Source of the DNA: Anabaena subtropica FACHB-260
GTDB taxonomy: Bacteria > Cyanobacteriota > Cyanobacteriia > Cyanobacteriales > Nostocaceae
Reading direction: 5' to 3'
Assembly: GCF_014697105.1 (NCBI RefSeq)
Contig: NZ_JACJRF010000003.1
Coordinates: 62,001 to 126,000 of the forward strand
Length of the DNA stretch: 64,000 nt
Each line of letters begins with the position of its first letter. Position 1 is the stretch's first letter. The notes below the pieces were generated by a model. It did no database searches, was not told the DNA's origin, and saw only the letters and a program-made list of their open reading frames with translations. This document shows positions 63,258 to 64,000 of the stretch, in pieces. Made by a program: the position numbers and the translations under genes.

Positions 63258-64000
63258 GTCTTTAATTGTTGTCAGGAATTGGGGATTAGATACTGGGGAT
63301 TGGTCAAAATTGGGAATTGGGGCTGGGGGACACAGGAGAAGAGAGTCTTTGTGTAAGTTTTCCGCTCTGTTCCCTGCTACGCCACTTGCTCCAATTGGGG
63401 AGGCCCCTTCTCTACGTTCCCTACGGGACGCTCTGCGTAGCTTGCTTCTCCGTAGGAGTACGCGGAGCGTGTCAGAGACAGAGGCTTGTGCCAACGCGCA
63501 GAGTCTAGCAGAGAAGACCGCAGTGGCTCTCCTGCTCCCCTGCTTTTCATCTCCCTCACCCCCAGCCTCTATCACTAAATTCCGGTTTCTACAGGCTATT
63601 TTACTGCCTCCTCCTGAAGACAGAATTTAGCGTAAAACTTACCATAAGATATGTTAAGATAAAACCTGGCTACAAGAGGAGTTTGCCACTCACAACACGC
63701 AAGGCAGCTTCCTGTGGTTTAGGCACATCGCCTACGTATCATCGTAGGTCAAGCCTAATCATCAGGGTAGCATTACTGCTTCATTGGGCGTAGTCGCAAG
63801 TGCGATTTCCCTGAGGGTAGCGACTTCTCAAAAACAGCCCTTTGGGCGGCTTCCCGACGGGTAAATTAACAAAGCACACGCTGCGGTAGTGTAAAATACC
63901 AATAGGCGAATTGTTAACAAAAATTTAAAGTGTCGGATTTATCTTAAGACACTAAGATTTACCCTGGGATACAAACTACTAATAGAAACATCATAACATG
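63258..64000. other. Repeat-rich region upstream of btpA
   Basis: This region is built largely of interspersed repeat segments. It includes the 63395-63520 block and a small hairpin CCTACG/CGTAGG (63731-63748). It should contain the btpA promoter. No ORF is supported, and no further gene begins before the window ends. Confidence 0.5.
63395..63520. repeat. Interspersed repeat block with several inverted pairs
   Basis: Segments such as TCTCTACG..CCCTACGGGACGCTCTGCG, CGTAGGAGTACGCGGAGCG, and GCGCAGAGTCTAGCAGAG contain mutually complementary stretches (CCTACGG/CCGTAGG, CGCTCTGCG/CGCGGAGCG). This style of dispersed palindromic repeat is common in Nostoc genomes. Confidence 0.7.

Overview
The window looks like chromosomal DNA from a filamentous, heterocyst-forming cyanobacterium of the Nostoc/Anabaena (Trichormus) group. 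The evidence is: a photosystem II gene (psbU) and a photosystem I biogenesis gene (btpA); very frequent GCGATCGC (HIP1) octamers; short tandemly repeated heptamers and octamers (STRR) between genes; and cyanobacterium-restricted families (DUF3120, DUF1995, DUF7219, TIGR03279, pentapeptide proteins, CHASE2 cyclases). I see no rRNA, tRNA, CRISPR array, prophage or intact insertion sequence.

Layout. 1-8 kb: the 5' end of a TPR/lytic-transglycosylase gene, an ExbB-ExbD pair, penicillin-binding protein 2, and a compact polyamine-type ABC operon (potA-potD-potB) with one permease gene and a clear terminator. 8-18 kb: a 45-residue membrane protein, a pentapeptide-repeat protein, a secreted zinc metalloprotease, a HicAB toxin-antitoxin pair, a DUF1995 protein and a PEP-CTERM phosphoesterase. 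18-28 kb: a DUF7219 protein, a cysteine desulfurase, a secreted phospholipase-D-like protein, gluconate kinase, SfsA, a 2OG-Fe oxygenase, a DUF711 protein, a TPR protein, an alpha/beta hydrolase and a single-domain response regulator. 28-37 kb: a surface-polysaccharide cluster on the minus strand with four family-2 glycosyltransferases, one 5'-truncated family-4 glycosyltransferase, a methyltransferase and an ABC exporter. 37-40 kb: an HTH-NACHT STAND NTPase with tandem repeats in its promoter. 40-48 kb: a three-gene signalling operon made of a 1742-residue CBS/multi-PAS/GAF histidine kinase, a receiver-EAL protein and a receiver-histidine kinase. 48-64 kb: a GH10-like hydrolase, a TIGR03279 radical SAM protein, UppP, DUF3120, PsbU, NadB, a small secreted protein, a CHASE2-PAS-GGDEF cyclase, a VKOR-thioredoxin fusion and BtpA.

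Functional links. PBP2, the lytic transglycosylase and UppP serve the cell wall and polyprenyl-phosphate recycling. The glycosyltransferase/ABC cluster probably builds and exports an extracellular glycan. The GGDEF and EAL proteins could act on the same c-di-GMP pool. VKOR-Trx would supply disulfides to secreted proteins. PsbU and BtpA belong to the two photosystems.

Most interesting points: a LOV-like PAS domain in the giant kinase with phenylalanine where the photoactive cysteine should be; the HTH-NACHT gene with an iterated 9-mer operator candidate; a canonical EF-hand loop inside a PLD-family lipoprotein that also has a ComEA-like tail; RNA leaders that could hide ribosome-binding sites; a decapitated glycosyltransferase; and repeat DNA that creates false N-termini for nadB and btpA. 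All assignments come from reading motifs by eye; no database search was run.
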